NCBI GenBank assembly: GCA_002842135.1
Contig: PHCD01000044.1
Span: 1 to 13,985 of the forward strand
Length of the DNA: 13,985 nt
Direction: 5' to 3'
Source of the DNA: Betaproteobacteria bacterium HGW-Betaproteobacteria-8
GTDB taxonomy: Bacteria; Pseudomonadota; Gammaproteobacteria; Burkholderiales; Methylophilaceae
The notes beneath the pieces are model-generated. The model saw only the letters and a list, made by a program, of their open reading frames with translations. It was not told where the DNA came from and made no database searches. Position numbers and translations under genes: made by a program. Positions 13,737 to 13,985 of this stretch are shown piece after piece (the first letter of the stretch is position 1; the number at the start of each line of letters is the position of its first letter).

Positions 13737-13985
13737 ATGAGTGAACGCATCATCATGCGCGTAGGCGAAGCTTTGGTCGCAGGCGGCCCAGCCGGTACCG
13801 CGGCAGAACCGGAAGTCGTTATCGGTGAAATGAACGGACCCATGGGCACTGCCTTCGCCAACCTCTTGGGCGATCAGGTCAAGGGTCACACCCGCGTGCT
13901 GGCCATCATGAACACCGACATCATGGTGCGCCCCGCCACCATCATGGTCAGCAAGGTCACGGTCAAGGATACGCGCTACACCAAC
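13737..13985 (+). CDS. fae: Formaldehyde-activating enzyme family protein (partial, cut by window end)
   Basis: The first 83 codons are present, running off the right edge. The sequence begins MSERIIMRVGEALV and continues with VVIGEMNGPMGTAFANLL and then ATIMVSKVTVKD. This is the Fae fold pattern: VGEALV, IG...G...TAFAN, and the NKVTINDAR-like block. Canonical Fae condenses formaldehyde with tetrahydromethanopterin in methylotroph formaldehyde oxidation. Here a two-residue insertion precedes the IG block. By eye, the position of the His22 of Methylobacterium Fae is Glu24 in TAAEPEVV, so this may be a paralogue with another or altered role. AAAGGAG stands seven bases before the ATG. Family assignment is firm; the symbol is given for the family and should be read as fae-like. 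Upstream lies an AT-rich leader with repeats. Confidence 0.85.
   Translation, partial: MSERIIMRVGEALVAGGPAGTAAEPEVVIGEMNGPMGTAFANLLGDQVKGHTRVLAIMNTDIMVRPATIMVSKVTVKDTRYTN

Noticed and set aside
1..13985. A mobile island or defence system
   Set aside because: No integrase, transposase, att-like repeats, tRNA, toxin-antitoxin or restriction genes are visible, and the genes look like resident chromosomal functions.

Overview
The window looks like the chromosome of a methylotrophic betaproteobacterium, most likely family Methylophilaceae (Methylobacillus, Methylovorus or Methylophilus type). This is inferred from a formaldehyde-activating-enzyme family gene at the right edge, a PQQ-type beta-propeller dehydrogenase, a fused two-domain MnmC, DapC and PilU. 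No tRNA, rRNA, CRISPR array, insertion sequence, integrase or phage gene is visible, and almost every base lies in or beside an ordinary gene.

Left part (1-4500): the thioredoxin-type arsenate reductase gene arsC runs rightward and ends 12 bases from the end of an oppositely oriented outer-membrane phospholipase A gene (pldA). Behind pldA, on the same strand, is a lipoprotein PQQ-type dehydrogenase. The pldA leader holds a strong hairpin that buries its ribosome binding site. A small class I SAM methyltransferase with a TTG start follows, also leftward. Two short candidate ORFs (49 and 48 codons) sit in the gaps.

Centre (4500-9900): mnmC, which completes the mnm5s2U34 modification of tRNA, overlaps by one base a TPR plus GT41 gene resembling O-GlcNAc transferase. 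The type IV pilus retraction ATPase gene pilU follows behind its own promoter-like region. A GT41 enzyme beside a pilus motor allows, but does not prove, a role in modifying surface or pilus proteins.

Right part (9900-13985): a secreted DUF4124-type protein and an OmpA-type lipoprotein with a glycine zipper point rightward and end at a perfect bidirectional terminator shared with a leftward EamA/DMT permease. That permease is divergent from dapC (lysine and peptidoglycan precursor synthesis). The dapC -10 box sits so that transcription should begin on the A of its ATG, predicting a leaderless mRNA. After a hairpin comes an AT-rich leader with four TTTCAA(T) repeats, then the first 83 codons of a Fae-family gene whose sequence appears to lack the catalytic histidine of canonical Fae.

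There is no obvious new multi-gene system. The points most worth a second look are the Fae paralogue, the dapC start architecture, the hairpin over the pldA ribosome binding site, the altered active-site motif in the PQQ lipoprotein, and the GT41 gene coupled to mnmC.
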